Origin: Eubacterium sp.
GTDB taxonomy: Bacteria > Bacillota > Clostridia > Lachnospirales > Lachnospiraceae
Assembly (NCBI GenBank): GCA_024690665.1
Contig: JAILOU010000029.1
Coordinates: 23,939-87,938, forward strand
DNA length: 64,000 bases
Reading direction: 5' to 3'
Shown: positions 8,082 through 17,194 of the stretch, in pieces
Numbering within the stretch: position 1 is the first letter of the stretch
Layout: every line of letters begins with the position of its first letter
Position numbers and translations under genes: made by a program
Notes under the pieces: generated by a model
The model's database searches: none
What the model was told of the DNA's origin: nothing
Seen by the model: only the letters and a program-made list of their open reading frames with translations

Positions 8082-10796
8082 TTAGCTAAGCTTCTCCAGT
8101 TTTACTGCACATACCTTGTACTCAGGAATTCTACAGAATGGATCAAGCGCCGCATTCGTCAGCCAGTTACAATTTCCATCAGGGAAATGGAATGGCATCC
8201 AGGTCTCACCCGGAGATACCTTATCGCCGACTCTTGCTGTTGTCTCGATGGAACCACGACGGGAAGAAACCTTAATCTTCTCTCCATTCTTGATTCCGAT
8301 TCTTGCAGCATCCTGCTCGTTAACTTCGATAAAGGATTTTCCTGCAATCTCCATCAGTCCCGGAGTACGACCGGTCATTGCACGTGTTGTGTAGTGATAC
8401 AGGATACGACCTGTCATTAAGATGGTCGGATATTCTTCGTCCGGAAGTTCTTTTGAAGGCTTGTAAGTAGTCGGATACAACCATCCAAGACCTCTTGTGA
8501 ATTTGCCGACATGCATAATCGGTGTTCCGGGATGATCTTTTGTCGGGCATGGCCACTGCAGACCCTGTCCTGCAACTTCCTCGCTGTCAAGTCTCGCGTG
8601 AGAGATACCACCAAAGGATGGGGTCAGAGATGATACTTCATCCATAATCTCTGCTGCTGTCATGTGCTTTTGCTTATATCCCATACGATTCATAAGATCG
8701 ATGATGATGTCTGTATCAAGACGAATATCAAATTCCGGATTCTTTGTAAGGTCAACCGCCTTACGAACTCTTTGCACACGTCTTTCTGTATTGGAGAAGG
8801 TACCTTCCTTTTCCGCATAAGACATACCAGGTAAGATAACATCTGCAAGCTGAGCCGTCTCTGTCATAAACAGTTCCTGAATCACAAAGAAATCAAGACT
8901 CTTAAGAGCTTTAATAATATGTGTTGTATCTGCATCGGTTACAACCGGATCTTCTCCATAGATATACAGACCCTTAATCTTGCCCTCAATTGCTGCCGGG
9001 AAGACATCTGTTGCATGAATACCAACTTCTGTCGGCAGCTTCACGCCCCACGCATCCTCAAACTTCTTGATGACATCCGGGTTTGTAACTTTCTGGTATC
9101 CAGGTAAATCTCCCGGCTGCGCACCCATGTCGCAGGCACCCTGTACGTTGTTCTGTCCACGAAGTGGATTAACGCCGCATCCAGGCTTACCAAGTTTACC
9201 ACACAGCATTGCAATATTGGACATTGACATAACGCCTTCTGTTCCCTGCGAATGCTCCGTTACACCAAGGCAGTAGATGATTGGAGCCTTGTCAGCTTCT
9301 GCATATAAATGTGCAGCCTTTACAAGTTCCTCTGCGTCGATATGACACTCTTTTGCAACCTTTTCCGGTGTGTAATCTTTTACGATTTCAGCTAATTCTT
9401 CATAGCCTTCTGTTCTTTCTTCAATGAACTTTTTATCAACCAGTCCATCACGAATTAAGATGTGCATGATACCATTTGCAAATGCTACGTTGGTACCCGG
9501 CTTTAATTTCAGATGGATGGTTGCCTTCTTTGATAAGTCAATGTCACGAGGGTCAACCACGATAAGTTTTGCACCCTTGGCAACAGCCTGACGAATCTGC
9601 ATTCCAACTACCGGATGCGCTTCTTCCGGATTGGATCCAACCAGCATGATGGCATCAACATCATGTGTGATGTCATAGATCGGGTTGGTCATCGCACCTG
9701 AACCAAGTGTCATGGCAAGTCCGGCTACGGAAGCAGAGTGACATACACGCGCACAGTTATCGGTGTTGTTCGTTCCAAAGCAGGTACGAACCATCTTCTG
9801 TACCATGTAGATATCCTCGTTTGGTGATCTTGAGCAGGCAAATCCTGCCAAAGAATCGCTACCATACTTTTTCTTGATTTCCATAAACTTAGAAGCAACA
9901 AGGTCAAGTGCTTCATCCCAGCTTGCTCTTTCGAACTCGCCTGTCTTTTTATTCTTAATCAGTGGATACTTGATTCTGTCATCTGCATGAACGAAATCAA
10001 AGGAACCACTACGTCCCTTAACGCATAAGAGTCCTCTGTTAGAAGGGCCGTCTGCTGCGAGACAGTCTACAATCTTATTATCCTTAACAACAAGGTCGAA
10101 CTGACATCCTGTTGCACAATGCGGACAGGTTGTACGAACCTTATGTGTCTCCCAGATACGATATGGTTTATGACGCTTCATAGTTAAAGCACCTGTTGGG
10201 CATGCCTGTGCACAGTTACCGCAAGACTCACAAGTTGAATCTGCCCAGTCAATGCCAAACGGAACCGAGATATGTGCGTCAAATCCACGCTCTGAAGTTC
10301 CAATTGCTCCGCGTCCTACAATCTTCTCACAGGTATTTACACATCTGTGACACATAATACACAGATTTGGGTCAAATCGTAAGAACGGGTTACTTTCATC
10401 AATCGGATATTCAATCATTTCACCTGGGAATTCCGACTGTTCCACACCATATTCCATACAGTATTCCTGCAGTTTACATTCGCCGTTGAATGAACATTTA
10501 AAGCAGTTTGTCTTATGGTTGGACAAGAGAAGATCCAATACCGTTCTTCTGGCTTCTCTTACCTTAGGTGTATTGGTAAATATATTGTTGCCTTCTGCAA
10601 CCGGGAACGAACAAGCTGTCTGCATCTTAGGATTTCCTTCGATTTCTACCAGACACATACGACAAGACGCTTCCGGACTTAATTCTTTTAAATAACACAG
10701 GGTAGGAATCTTAATTCCCGCAGCTTCAGCGGCCTGGAGAATGGTGGTTCCTTCTTCTACCTGCATATCGATACCATCGATTGTAATGTTAACCAT
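8082..10796 (-). CDS. fdhA: Formate dehydrogenase catalytic subunit, Cys form, with NuoG-like N-terminus
   Basis: This 904-residue molybdo/tungsto-bis-PGD enzyme interconverts formate and CO2. In order: a [2Fe-2S] domain (C34, C45, C48, C62), a NuoG-type cluster segment (C98, C101, C107), two [4Fe-4S] motifs (CIMCHRCVNTC, 146-156; CESCGNCAQACP, 189-200), the Mo-domain cluster (C224, C227, C231, C258) and the catalytic loop NCARVCHSAS. Position 352, selenocysteine in many FDHs, is an ordinary TGT Cys codon here. It starts 1 nt after the NuoF-like gene. Its N-terminal cluster set matches FDHs that dock onto NuoEF-like diaphorases, so NAD(P) and possibly ferredoxin-linked electron bifurcation is inferred. 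Confidence 0.93.
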   Translation of the reverse strand: MVNITIDGIDMQVEEGTTILQAAEAAGIKIPTLCYLKELSPEASCRMCLVEIEGNPKMQTACSFPVAEGNNIFTNTPKVREARRTVLDLLLSNHKTNCFKCSFNGECKLQEYCMEYGVEQSEFPGEMIEYPIDESNPFLRFDPNLCIMCHRCVNTCEKIVGRGAIGTSERGFDAHISVPFGIDWADSTCESCGNCAQACPTGALTMKRHKPYRIWETHKVRTTCPHCATGCQFDLVVKDNKIVDCLAADGPSNRGLLCVKGRSGSFDFVHADDRIKYPLIKNKKTGEFERASWDEALDLVASKFMEIKKKYGSDSLAGFACSRSPNEDIYMVQKMVRTCFGTNNTDNCARVCHSASVAGLAMTLGSGAMTNPIYDITHDVDAIMLVGSNPEEAHPVVGMQIRQAVAKGAKLIVVDPRDIDLSKKATIHLKLKPGTNVAFANGIMHILIRDGLVDKKFIEERTEGYEELAEIVKDYTPEKVAKECHIDAEELVKAAHLYAEADKAPIIYCLGVTEHSQGTEGVMSMSNIAMLCGKLGKPGCGVNPLRGQNNVQGACDMGAQPGDLPGYQKVTNPDVIKKFEDAWGVKLPTEVGIHATDVFPAAIEGKIKGLYIYGEDPVVTDADTTHIIKALKSLDFFVIQELFMTETAQLADVILPGMSYAEKEGTFSNTERRVQRVRKAVDLTKNPEFDIRLDTDIIIDLMNRMGYKQKHMTAAEIMDEVSSLTPSFGGISHARLDSEEVAGQGLQWPCPTKDHPGTPIMHVGKFTRGLGWLYPTTYKPSKELPDEEYPTILMTGRILYHYTTRAMTGRTPGLMEIAGKSFIEVNEQDAARIGIKNGEKIKVSSRRGSIETTARVGDKVSPGETWMPFHFPDGNCNWLTNAALDPFCRIPEYKVCAVKLEKLS

Positions 10797-10797
10797 T

Positions 10798-12621
10798 CTA
10801 CTCCACCTCCTCAGCTACCATAGCAGCCGTTCCGGCAAGCTTATGGATTGCGTCAAACTTACAATTGTCAATACAAGCTCCACACTTCACGCACAGATTC
10901 TGATCGATCGTGTGTGGATTCTTAACAGTTCCGATAATTGCATTGCTTGGACAATTACGTGCACACAGGGTACAACCCTTACATTTGTCTGCTTCAATCT
11001 CAAAATGCATCAACGGCTTACATACGCAGGCCGGACATTTGTGATCTCTTACATGTGCTTCGTACTCATCACGGAAGAAATGAATAGTGGAAAGAACCGG
11101 ATTCGGCGCAGTCTGACCAAGACCACATAAAGCTGTTGTCTTAATCTTATTCGCCAGATCTTCAAGACGGTCAATGTCTTCCATCGTACCTTCTCCGGCT
11201 GTAATCTTATCTAATATCTCAAGCATTCTCTTGGTTCCGACACGACATGGTGTACATTTACCACAGGATTCATCCACAGTAAATTCAAGATAGAACTTCG
11301 CAATATCTACCATACATGCGTCTTCATCCATAACAATCAATCCGCCCGATCCCATGATAGAGCCGATTTCTGCAAGATGTTCATAATCCATTGGTACATC
11401 AAGATGCGCTGCAGGGATACATCCGCCGGATGGTCCACCTGTCTGAGCAGCTTTGAATTTCTTTCCATTCGGAACGCCGCCACCGATTTCTTCGATTACG
11501 GTGCGAAGTTTTGTTCCCATCGGCACTTCAACAAGACCTGTGTTGTTGATCTTACCACCAAGAGCAAATACCTTGGTTCCCTTAGACTTTTCAGTTCCGA
11601 TGCTCTTGTACCAGTCTGCACCATTTACGATAATCTGTGGAATGTTGGCATATGTTTCTACATTATTTAAGATGGTAGGACTTTCAAACAGACCCTTAAC
11701 TGCAGGGAATGGTGGTCTTGGTCTTGGCTCACCACGATTACCTTCAATTGAAGTCATAAGCGCAGTTTCCTCACCACAGACAAATGCGCCCGCACCAAGT
11801 CTGAGTCCGATATCAAAGTTAAATCCTGTTCCGAAGATATCCTTACCTAAAAGGCCATACTCTCTTGCCTGTTTGATGGCAATGTTAAGTCTTTCTACTG
11901 CAATTGGATACTCTGCACGAACGTAGATATATCCCTGGTCTGCTCCGATTGCGTAACCTGCAATCGCCATAGCCTCAAGAACAACGTGTGGATCACCCTC
12001 CAATACAGAACGATCCATAAATGCTCCCGGGTCACCCTCGTCAGCATTACAACAGACATACTTTTGAACATTACCTCTGTTGCCGGATGCGAAACGCCAC
12101 TTCATTCCGGTTGGGAATCCGGCACCGCCTCGTCCTCTTAAACCACTTTCTAAGATTTCGTCAATCACTTCATCCGGAGTCATGGATGTCAGCACCTTAC
12201 CAAGAGCTTCATATCCACCGGTTCCGATATATTCATCAATTTCTTCAGGGTTAATCACACCGCAGTTACGAAGCGCAATTCTCTTCTGACTCTTGTAAAA
12301 TACTGTGTCATTAAGAGAATAATGTGAAGACGCTCCCTCACCCTGATAAACAAGTCTTTCTACCACACGACCCTTAACAAGATGTTCGTTTACGATCTCT
12401 TCGACATCTTCAAGAGTCACTCTGGAATAAAATGTTCCTTCCGGATCCACAATTACAATCGGACCCGCTTCGCACAAACCATGACATCCGGTCTGTACAA
12501 CTGCTATTTCCTCATCAAGCCCATTTTGCTTGATCAGTTCTTTAAATTTTGTAATCAGCTCGTCGCTTTTGCTACTCCGACAACCGGTACCACCGCAGAC
12601 GAGCACTTCTGATCGATACAT
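10798..12621 (-). CDS. NuoF-like NAD(P)H/FMN subunit of the formate dehydrogenase complex
   Basis: The protein has 607 residues. An N-terminal thioredoxin-like [2Fe-2S] segment (VCGGTGCRSS and TGCHGLCEAGP) is followed by the NuoF body with the NADH/FMN motif GRGGAGFPTG (near residue 160), the [4Fe-4S] motif ESCGKCTPCRVG, and a C-terminal pair of ferredoxin clusters (CKGCTLCARNCP; CVKCGACIDNCK). This is the same layout as HydB/HndC of electron-bifurcating hydrogenases. Here the partner is FdhA, which suggests an NAD- and ferredoxin-linked formate dehydrogenase. The ATG at 12621 follows a GGAGGAAC ribosome site. The family is certain; bifurcation is inferred. Confidence 0.9.
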   Translation of the reverse strand: MYRSEVLVCGGTGCRSSKSDELITKFKELIKQNGLDEEIAVVQTGCHGLCEAGPIVIVDPEGTFYSRVTLEDVEEIVNEHLVKGRVVERLVYQGEGASSHYSLNDTVFYKSQKRIALRNCGVINPEEIDEYIGTGGYEALGKVLTSMTPDEVIDEILESGLRGRGGAGFPTGMKWRFASGNRGNVQKYVCCNADEGDPGAFMDRSVLEGDPHVVLEAMAIAGYAIGADQGYIYVRAEYPIAVERLNIAIKQAREYGLLGKDIFGTGFNFDIGLRLGAGAFVCGEETALMTSIEGNRGEPRPRPPFPAVKGLFESPTILNNVETYANIPQIIVNGADWYKSIGTEKSKGTKVFALGGKINNTGLVEVPMGTKLRTVIEEIGGGVPNGKKFKAAQTGGPSGGCIPAAHLDVPMDYEHLAEIGSIMGSGGLIVMDEDACMVDIAKFYLEFTVDESCGKCTPCRVGTKRMLEILDKITAGEGTMEDIDRLEDLANKIKTTALCGLGQTAPNPVLSTIHFFRDEYEAHVRDHKCPACVCKPLMHFEIEADKCKGCTLCARNCPSNAIIGTVKNPHTIDQNLCVKCGACIDNCKFDAIHKLAGTAAMVAEEVE

Positions 12622-12638
12622 ATAGTTCCTCCGATTTT

Positions 12639-13016
12639 CTATTTCACCGTATCTGCTTCACTTAAAGTGTATTCTTTTACGACCTCTCCACCCTTTAAGT
12701 GTCTTTGTACGATATCTTTTGCCTTCTCTTCATTCATCCAGATGTAGGTAATCTTTTCCTTTCCAGGTTCAAAGATTTCTACAATTGGTTCATACTGGCA
12801 TAACCCGATACAACCGGTCTGTGTCACCATAACATTGTCGAGCTTTTCATCTTGAACTTCCTGTGCCAGTGTATTGAGTACCGGACGTGCTCCGGATGCG
12901 ATTCCGCAGGTTGCCATGCCGACAACTACACGAGTTACATCAGCGCCCATCTCGCGGATGCCGATCTGCCCTTTCATCTTATCCTTTATCGCCCGAAGTT
13001 CTTCTAATGATTTCAT
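12639..13016 (-). CDS. Small thioredoxin-like [2Fe-2S] ferredoxin (HndB-like)
   Basis: This 125-residue subunit resembles the HndB/HydB-N type ferredoxin that lies between NuoE and NuoF homologues in clostridial hydrogenase operons. Visible cluster cysteines are in GMATCGIASGA (near 37) and TGCIGLCQYEP (near 69-73). It probably relays electrons within the complex. It lies 17 nt upstream of the NuoF-like gene, with a GGAGG ribosome site before its own ATG. Confidence 0.85.
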   Translation of the reverse strand: MKSLEELRAIKDKMKGQIGIREMGADVTRVVVGMATCGIASGARPVLNTLAQEVQDEKLDNVMVTQTGCIGLCQYEPIVEIFEPGKEKITYIWMNEEKAKDIVQRHLKGGEVVKEYTLSEADTVK

Positions 13017-13043
13017 ATCAAGTACCTCCTGTGGGTATCTAAG

Positions 13044-13592
13044 TTATTTTCCTTTTGTTTCCTGAATATGTTCCTCTATATATTCTTTCAAGAACGCCGA
13101 AACCTCGGCTTCCATAAATGAAACATCTCCAAGAATTTCCCTGATTTCACTTGTATCCAACACAAACGTCCTGCCATCAACTTTATAGCAAATCACATAC
13201 CGAATCTCTTCGTGATATACCACCAGCGAATGAATTGTCGCTGCCAGATCTCCAAGCGGCATGCAATCAATATGTCCTGTATTAAAAACTGCTTTCATCT
13301 GAGTCCCGATTCCTTCTTGCGATGTCAACGAAAAACTGCCTTCCGTCGCCTCTGCGCTCTGCTTCAAAAAAGGAATTCCAAGTCCCACTTTTCTTGTCTT
13401 GCGTGATGTATAAAAAGGGTCCACAACCTTCCTGCACATCTCTTCACCCATACCGCATCCATTGTCGCGGATTTCAAATACGAGAACTTCATTTTGCGTA
13501 TCTACATCAACCATCAAATCAATCCGGGTTGCCCCGGCTGTTATAGAATTCTGCGTAATATCTAATATACTAAGTGAAATCTCAGGTAACAT
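13044..13592 (-). CDS. GHKL-type histidine-kinase-like ATPase without a dimerisation domain
   Basis: The protein has 182 residues. Residues 1-105 form a GHKL ATP-binding fold: N box LDITQNSITAGA, G1 box DNGCGM (near 43-48), and a G2-like GLGIPFLKQ (near 71-79). There is no phospho-acceptor histidine domain, and the C-terminal ~70 residues match nothing I recognise. Its ATG overlaps the NuoE-like stop by 1 nt (TAATG), so it is translationally coupled within the FDH operon. Such genes recur in clostridial NuoEF-type hydrogenase operons with unknown function; a regulatory or assembly kinase role is only a guess. Confidence 0.75.
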   Translation of the reverse strand: MLPEISLSILDITQNSITAGATRIDLMVDVDTQNEVLVFEIRDNGCGMGEEMCRKVVDPFYTSRKTRKVGLGIPFLKQSAEATEGSFSLTSQEGIGTQMKAVFNTGHIDCMPLGDLAATIHSLVVYHEEIRYVICYKVDGRTFVLDTSEIREILGDVSFMEAEVSAFLKEYIEEHIQETKGK

Positions 13593-14083
13593 TATTTATA
13601 TTTCTCCAAAATTCCTTTGACGTCCTTTTTCTCAAGTCGTCCATATACTTCATCGTTAATCATCATAACCGGTGCCAGTCCACATGCTCCCACGCATCTG
13701 CAGGCATCTAATGAGAATTTCCGATCCGGTGTACACTCCCCTGTCTTAATACCGAGGATATCTGATACCTCTTCTAAGATGGTTCCGGAACCTTTTACAT
13801 AACAAGCTGTTCCAAGACAGACCGAAATCTGATATTCCCCTTTCGGTTGCAGGTTAAACTGTGAGTAAAATGTTGCTACACCATAGATTTTTTCCAAAGG
13901 TATTGCCAGCCCATCTGCAATCATCTGCTGCACTTCCACCGGGAGATATCCGTAGATTCCCTGGGCTTTTTGCATGATTGGCATAAGACAACCCTTTTCG
14001 TCTTTTAATTCCTCAATAACGGCATGGAGCTCGTCCTCCTGCTCCTTCGTACCTTCAAAAGGAATCATTGTCTGTTCAGTCAA
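13592..14083 (-). CDS. NuoE-like [2Fe-2S] subunit of the formate dehydrogenase complex (TTG start)
   Basis: This is the first gene of the FDH operon, 163 residues. The thioredoxin-fold [2Fe-2S] ligands appear as CLGTACYVKGS and CRCVGACG, as in NuoE/HndA. I place the start at TTG 14083 because a GGAGG site (plus 14092-14096) is 8 nt upstream. The first in-frame ATG further upstream (14140) has no such site and the next downstream ATG (14068) is too far from it. It transfers electrons from the flavin subunit within the complex. Confidence 0.88.
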   Translation of the reverse strand: MTEQTMIPFEGTKEQEDELHAVIEELKDEKGCLMPIMQKAQGIYGYLPVEVQQMIADGLAIPLEKIYGVATFYSQFNLQPKGEYQISVCLGTACYVKGSGTILEEVSDILGIKTGECTPDRKFSLDACRCVGACGLAPVMMINDEVYGRLEKKDVKGILEKYK

Positions 14084-14238
14084 AAATAGCGCCTCCTTCG
14101 TAAATTTGTTTTCTTTTTTTACCACGTTATACAAGCACAATTTTTTGTGATAAAAAAGTTTTTGTTATAAATACTTCTATAGTAGAAATATTCATAACCA
14201 CCCTTTAGTACTATATAGCTGTTATACCTACATTACAT

Positions 14239-14266
14239 ATATTAACATAATTCCCGAATATCTCAA
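14239..14266 (-). promoter_or_regulatory. Possible promoter of the formate dehydrogenase operon
   Basis: The gap 14084-14388 (305 bp) is AT-rich. On minus, TTGAGA (plus 14261-14266) and TAATAT (plus 14239-14244) are 16 nt apart, which would give a leader of about 150 nt. No riboswitch or known operator is recognisable in that leader. An almost perfect 14-bp inverted repeat (14336-14349 with 14361-14374, one mismatch) lies upstream of it. Confidence 0.35.
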
Positions 14267-14373
14267 TGGCATTACGCCAACTTTAGGTACAACTAACCAA
14301 CAAGATACTTTTCATTTTAATAACATTTTTTTATTGATACATATTTTTTATCATATTTTTAAAAAATACGTAT

Positions 14374-14402
14374 CAAAAAAGAAGTTTGTTAGCTTAACAA
14401 AC
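14374..14402 (-). terminator. Terminator at the end of the PHP/hydrogenase-like operon
   Basis: The stem gtttgtta / taacaaac (14384-14391, 14395-14402) overlaps the PHP stop codon and is followed on minus by CTTCTTTTTTG. It separates this operon from the formate dehydrogenase operon. Confidence 0.7.
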
Positions 14403-15105
14403 TCCTTTTCAATCCTTCATAACTCTTTTCTGCTACCTCTATAATCCCACAATTGTCTTCCGTCTTCATATCAATCAGCTGGTGTGCATCTGAATTCGTC
14501 AGATATTGTTTCCCCTTTAAATAAGGATGTAACGCACACAGTCTGTCATGTTCTCTTGGATGATTCAGCTCATACACCAAAAACTCGCTGTCCGGTGGAA
14601 TCATTCCCAGGCTGCTAATCAGACTTGTCGTCTTTTTCTCCACATGCGACGGCATATAGATACCTCCAAACTGCTTTTGAAGCTGTGGCATCTTCTCAAA
14701 GGATAAATCCGTTCCCGAAATCAGCAGATTCTCGTATTCCCCGATGCACCGATCACCCGGTGCATACAGTAGCTGATTACCATAGATTCGAATCTGGTTT
14801 TTTACTTTCAATAAATGCTGCTCCACAAACGCGTCAAATCGCATTGCACTCTCAAGGCTTTCAAACAACCAAAGCACATGAATCTCTTCCGAGGTAGTAA
14901 GTTCCATCCCGCAGATGCCGAGAATGCCATGTTTTTTCGTTGCTGCCAAAAAAGCTTCACAGTTCTTACAAGTATTATGATCGGTCAACGCAACTGCATC
15001 TAACGCATTAATATATGCCATTCCCGCAATATTCTCCGGGGTCATCTCATTATCTCCACAAGGAGACAGACAGGAATGGATATGTAAATCATACTTCAGT
15101 TCCAT
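14389..15105 (-). CDS. PHP-domain metal-dependent phosphoesterase
   Basis: This is a 238-residue protein from the ATG at 15105. The PHP metal-binding motifs are clear: DLHIHSCLSPCGD at the N-terminus, ALTDHNTCKNC (near 42), a middle HV pair, and NSDAHQL near the C-terminus. PHP proteins hydrolyse phosphoester bonds, for example in polynucleotides or histidinol phosphate; the substrate here is unknown. It overlaps the upstream DRTGG gene by 17 nt and is the last gene of the five-gene hydrogenase-like operon, so a role in nucleotide-based signalling in that module is conceivable but unproven. Confidence 0.82.
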   Translation of the reverse strand: MELKYDLHIHSCLSPCGDNEMTPENIAGMAYINALDAVALTDHNTCKNCEAFLAATKKHGILGICGMELTTSEEIHVLWLFESLESAMRFDAFVEQHLLKVKNQIRIYGNQLLYAPGDRCIGEYENLLISGTDLSFEKMPQLQKQFGGIYMPSHVEKKTTSLISSLGMIPPDSEFLVYELNHPREHDRLCALHPYLKGKQYLTNSDAHQLIDMKTEDNCGIIEVAEKSYEGLKRSLLS

Positions 15106-15433
15106 GAATCTTGTTATATACCTCCAGTGCCGCTTCAAATATCGGCAGTTTTGTCTTCATCACACAGATGTCCTGCTCCGTCGCTTTTTCAATCACTTCC
15201 GGCTGCGGCTGCACATCATCGCACAGAATAATACATGCGCAATCCGCAAGCGACGCTACCGCAAGCGTGTTATTGTTATTCATAATGGTGCACCACACAC
15301 CGCCTTCCGGCGCCGAACGCATCGCCGCACTAAGAAGGTCGCAGCAATATGGTCTTGTCACTTCCCTGCTGCCATCTTCCGGCATTGTCACATAGGTAAA
15401 CGCATCCATACTTGCAATTTCATCAATTGTCAT
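15089..15433 (-). CDS. DRTGG-type small regulatory domain protein (second copy)
   Basis: The protein has 114 residues from ATG 15433. The sequence resembles the DRTGG fold that flanks CBS domains and phosphotransacetylases: the central LAVASLADCACIILCDDVQP and the closing ICVMKTKLPIFEAAL. It is similar in kind to the gene at 17187-17540. It overlaps the hydrogenase-like gene by 11 nt at its 5' end and PHP by 17 nt at its 3' end, so expression is tightly coupled. The domain probably binds a ligand or partner; its function is unknown. Confidence 0.7.
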   Translation of the reverse strand: MTIDEIASMDAFTYVTMPEDGSREVTRPYCCDLLSAAMRSAPEGGVWCTIMNNNNTLAVASLADCACIILCDDVQPQPEVIEKATEQDICVMKTKLPIFEAALEVYNKIHGTEV

Positions 15434-16742
15434 CTTCTTGTTCCATTTCTTTTGTCTTTTCTTCACCCTGCATCTTACTATAGAATCCTCTAAGCAGATA
15501 GATACAGTTTTCTCTTTTACTTCCCTTAAATCCACGCACAATATCTTCTGCAAGTGCGCGGCAGGTCGGCGCTCCGCATGAACCACAGTCCATACCCGGC
15601 AACGTCTTTACCAGTTCTTCTACCTTGGACATATTCTCAATGCTTTCTTTCATATTCTGTCCAAGTTCAAATACCGGTTCAAACTCCGGCGCGCTCTCCC
15701 ACTCAATCCGGACATCGCACCATCTCTCAAAATACTCTCTTGCGGATGTTCTCGAGTTTGGAATATGCTGGTCAAGCTGTTTTACCTTCGCTCTTGCAAT
15801 GTAAGGATTCTCCACATTTAACACGCCGCCCATACATCCGGCGGCACAGTTTTTCAGTTCTGCGAAGATTAAATCATCCGGCAGCCTGTCATCTTCAATC
15901 TCTTCTAATGTACGAATAACATTCTCAATGCCATCCACTGCTACATAATTTCGTATTCCGATTCCTCTCGCTTCGGCACAAGTCGTTCCAACGCCGATTC
16001 CGCTTCGGCCCGCTCTTGCATACTGTGCCTTTGGCTTAGGATGCTCGCCCATCACGCGCACCAGTTTCTTATAGATATCTTTCATCGCCAGTACCGATGT
16101 GATATGTGTCTTTTCAATTCCGATTGGCGACTTAATATACGCCACCTGCGCCGGACAGGGCGAGATGTATACGATTTCAATTTCCTCTTCCTTATATCCG
16201 GTTCGCTCCATGGTCTGCTTAAGCGCCGCTCTTGCCGCAATCTCAATCGGCGGGATAAACGGCAGCAGATGATCGAGCAGTTCCGGGAATCGTACCCTGA
16301 TCAGTCTCACAACGGCCGGACAGGTCGAGTTGATAATCGGATACATTTCCTTATGTTTTTCTATATAATCTCTGGCGCATTCCATCCAGTATTCATAGGC
16401 AAATGCGATATCAAATACATCGTCAAATCCCATCTCCACAAATCCATTCAGTACAATATTCGGATCGTGCAAATGGTTGAATTGCCCATATATGGACGGA
16501 TCTACCAGCGCCACCTTGTATGTTCCTTTTTTTACGTCATCCCATTCATCACGGTGTGATCGCTTTGCATGATAAGGACAGTGCTGATTACACTCTGCAC
16601 AGTCAATACAAAACTCTTTGATAATATGTGCCTTTCCATTTCGAACACGTATCGCATTCGTCGGACACCTCTTCAGACAATGAATACACCCCTTACACCG
16701 GTCTGCTTTCAGATAAACGGAATGATAAAACTTGTTTTCCAT
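15423..16742 (-). CDS. Sensory-type [FeFe]-hydrogenase homologue
   Basis: The protein has 439 residues from ATG 16742 (GGTGG ribosome site). An N-terminal two-cluster ferredoxin (CKGCIHCLKRCP; CIDCAECNQHCP) precedes the hydrogenase large-subunit fold. The four H-cluster cysteines are present: C141 (STCPAVV), C196 (SPCPAQV), C299 and C303 (NCAAGCMGG). The usual proton-relay Cys before C141 is Thr140. A C-terminal CGSCGAPTC [4Fe-4S] motif follows near residue 385. This matches putative H2-sensing (HydS-like) enzymes rather than fast catalytic ones. Neighbours are kinase-like, DRTGG and PHP genes rather than redox partners, which supports a sensor role. No PAS domain is present. Confidence 0.85.
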   Translation of the reverse strand: MENKFYHSVYLKADRCKGCIHCLKRCPTNAIRVRNGKAHIIKEFCIDCAECNQHCPYHAKRSHRDEWDDVKKGTYKVALVDPSIYGQFNHLHDPNIVLNGFVEMGFDDVFDIAFAYEYWMECARDYIEKHKEMYPIINSTCPAVVRLIRVRFPELLDHLLPFIPPIEIAARAALKQTMERTGYKEEEIEIVYISPCPAQVAYIKSPIGIEKTHITSVLAMKDIYKKLVRVMGEHPKPKAQYARAGRSGIGVGTTCAEARGIGIRNYVAVDGIENVIRTLEEIEDDRLPDDLIFAELKNCAAGCMGGVLNVENPYIARAKVKQLDQHIPNSRTSAREYFERWCDVRIEWESAPEFEPVFELGQNMKESIENMSKVEELVKTLPGMDCGSCGAPTCRALAEDIVRGFKGSKRENCIYLLRGFYSKMQGEEKTKEMEQEDDN

Positions 16743-16768
16743 TCTATCCACCTTCTATCGTTCAGTCA

Positions 16769-17194
16769 TTACTGATTGATATAGATTTTCATTATGACGG
16801 TTGTTCCAACACCCGGCTTCGTATCAATCTCCATCTCATCTGTAGAGCGCTTCATATTCGGCAGTCCCATACCTGCTCCAAAGCCCAGTTCTCTTACCTT
16901 GTCAGTTGCCGTGGAATACCCTTCCGTCATTGCTTTTTCCACATCTTCTATACCCGGTCCTTCATCGCACAGTTTCAGCGCAATCTCATCCGGCGATATC
17001 TCCGCATCAATATAGCCGCCATCAGCATGAATCACCATGTTGATTTCTCCTTCATACATCGCAATTGCCACGCGACGCACGATAGCCGGAGTGATATGCA
17101 TCTTCTTTAACTTTCTTTTAAAATCTGTACTTGCAGAACCTGCATTTGTAAAATCATCACCATCAATCTCGTAGTGAAATTCTATCTTATCCAT
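16769..17194 (-). CDS. RsbW/SpoIIAB-like serine-kinase ATP-binding protein
   Basis: This 141-residue GHKL protein has the boxes ALKLCDEGPGIEDVEKA (G1, near 74-90) and GFGAGMGLPNMKR (G2, near 104-116), close to anti-sigma-factor serine kinases. It lacks a sensor or histidine phosphorylation domain. No sigma factor or anti-anti-sigma gene is nearby. It lies between the first DRTGG gene (8-nt overlap) and the hydrogenase-like gene, and probably passes on the signal of the hydrogenase sensor. The target is unknown. Confidence 0.82.
   Translation of the reverse strand: MDKIEFHYEIDGDDFTNAGSASTDFKRKLKKMHITPAIVRRVAIAMYEGEINMVIHADGGYIDAEISPDEIALKLCDEGPGIEDVEKAMTEGYSTATDKVRELGFGAGMGLPNMKRSTDEMEIDTKPGVGTTVIMKIYINQ

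Noticed and set aside
9725..9916. Possible selenocysteine (TGA) codon in the formate dehydrogenase
   Set aside because: The active-site codon is TGT (Cys) and the frame is uninterrupted, so no Sec insertion is needed.
14384..14402. Rex-type operator (TTGTTA..TAACAA) upstream of the formate dehydrogenase operon
   Set aside because: The half-sites are too close (3-nt loop rather than the usual wider spacing) and the palindrome overlaps a stop codon with a T-run, so a terminator explains it better.
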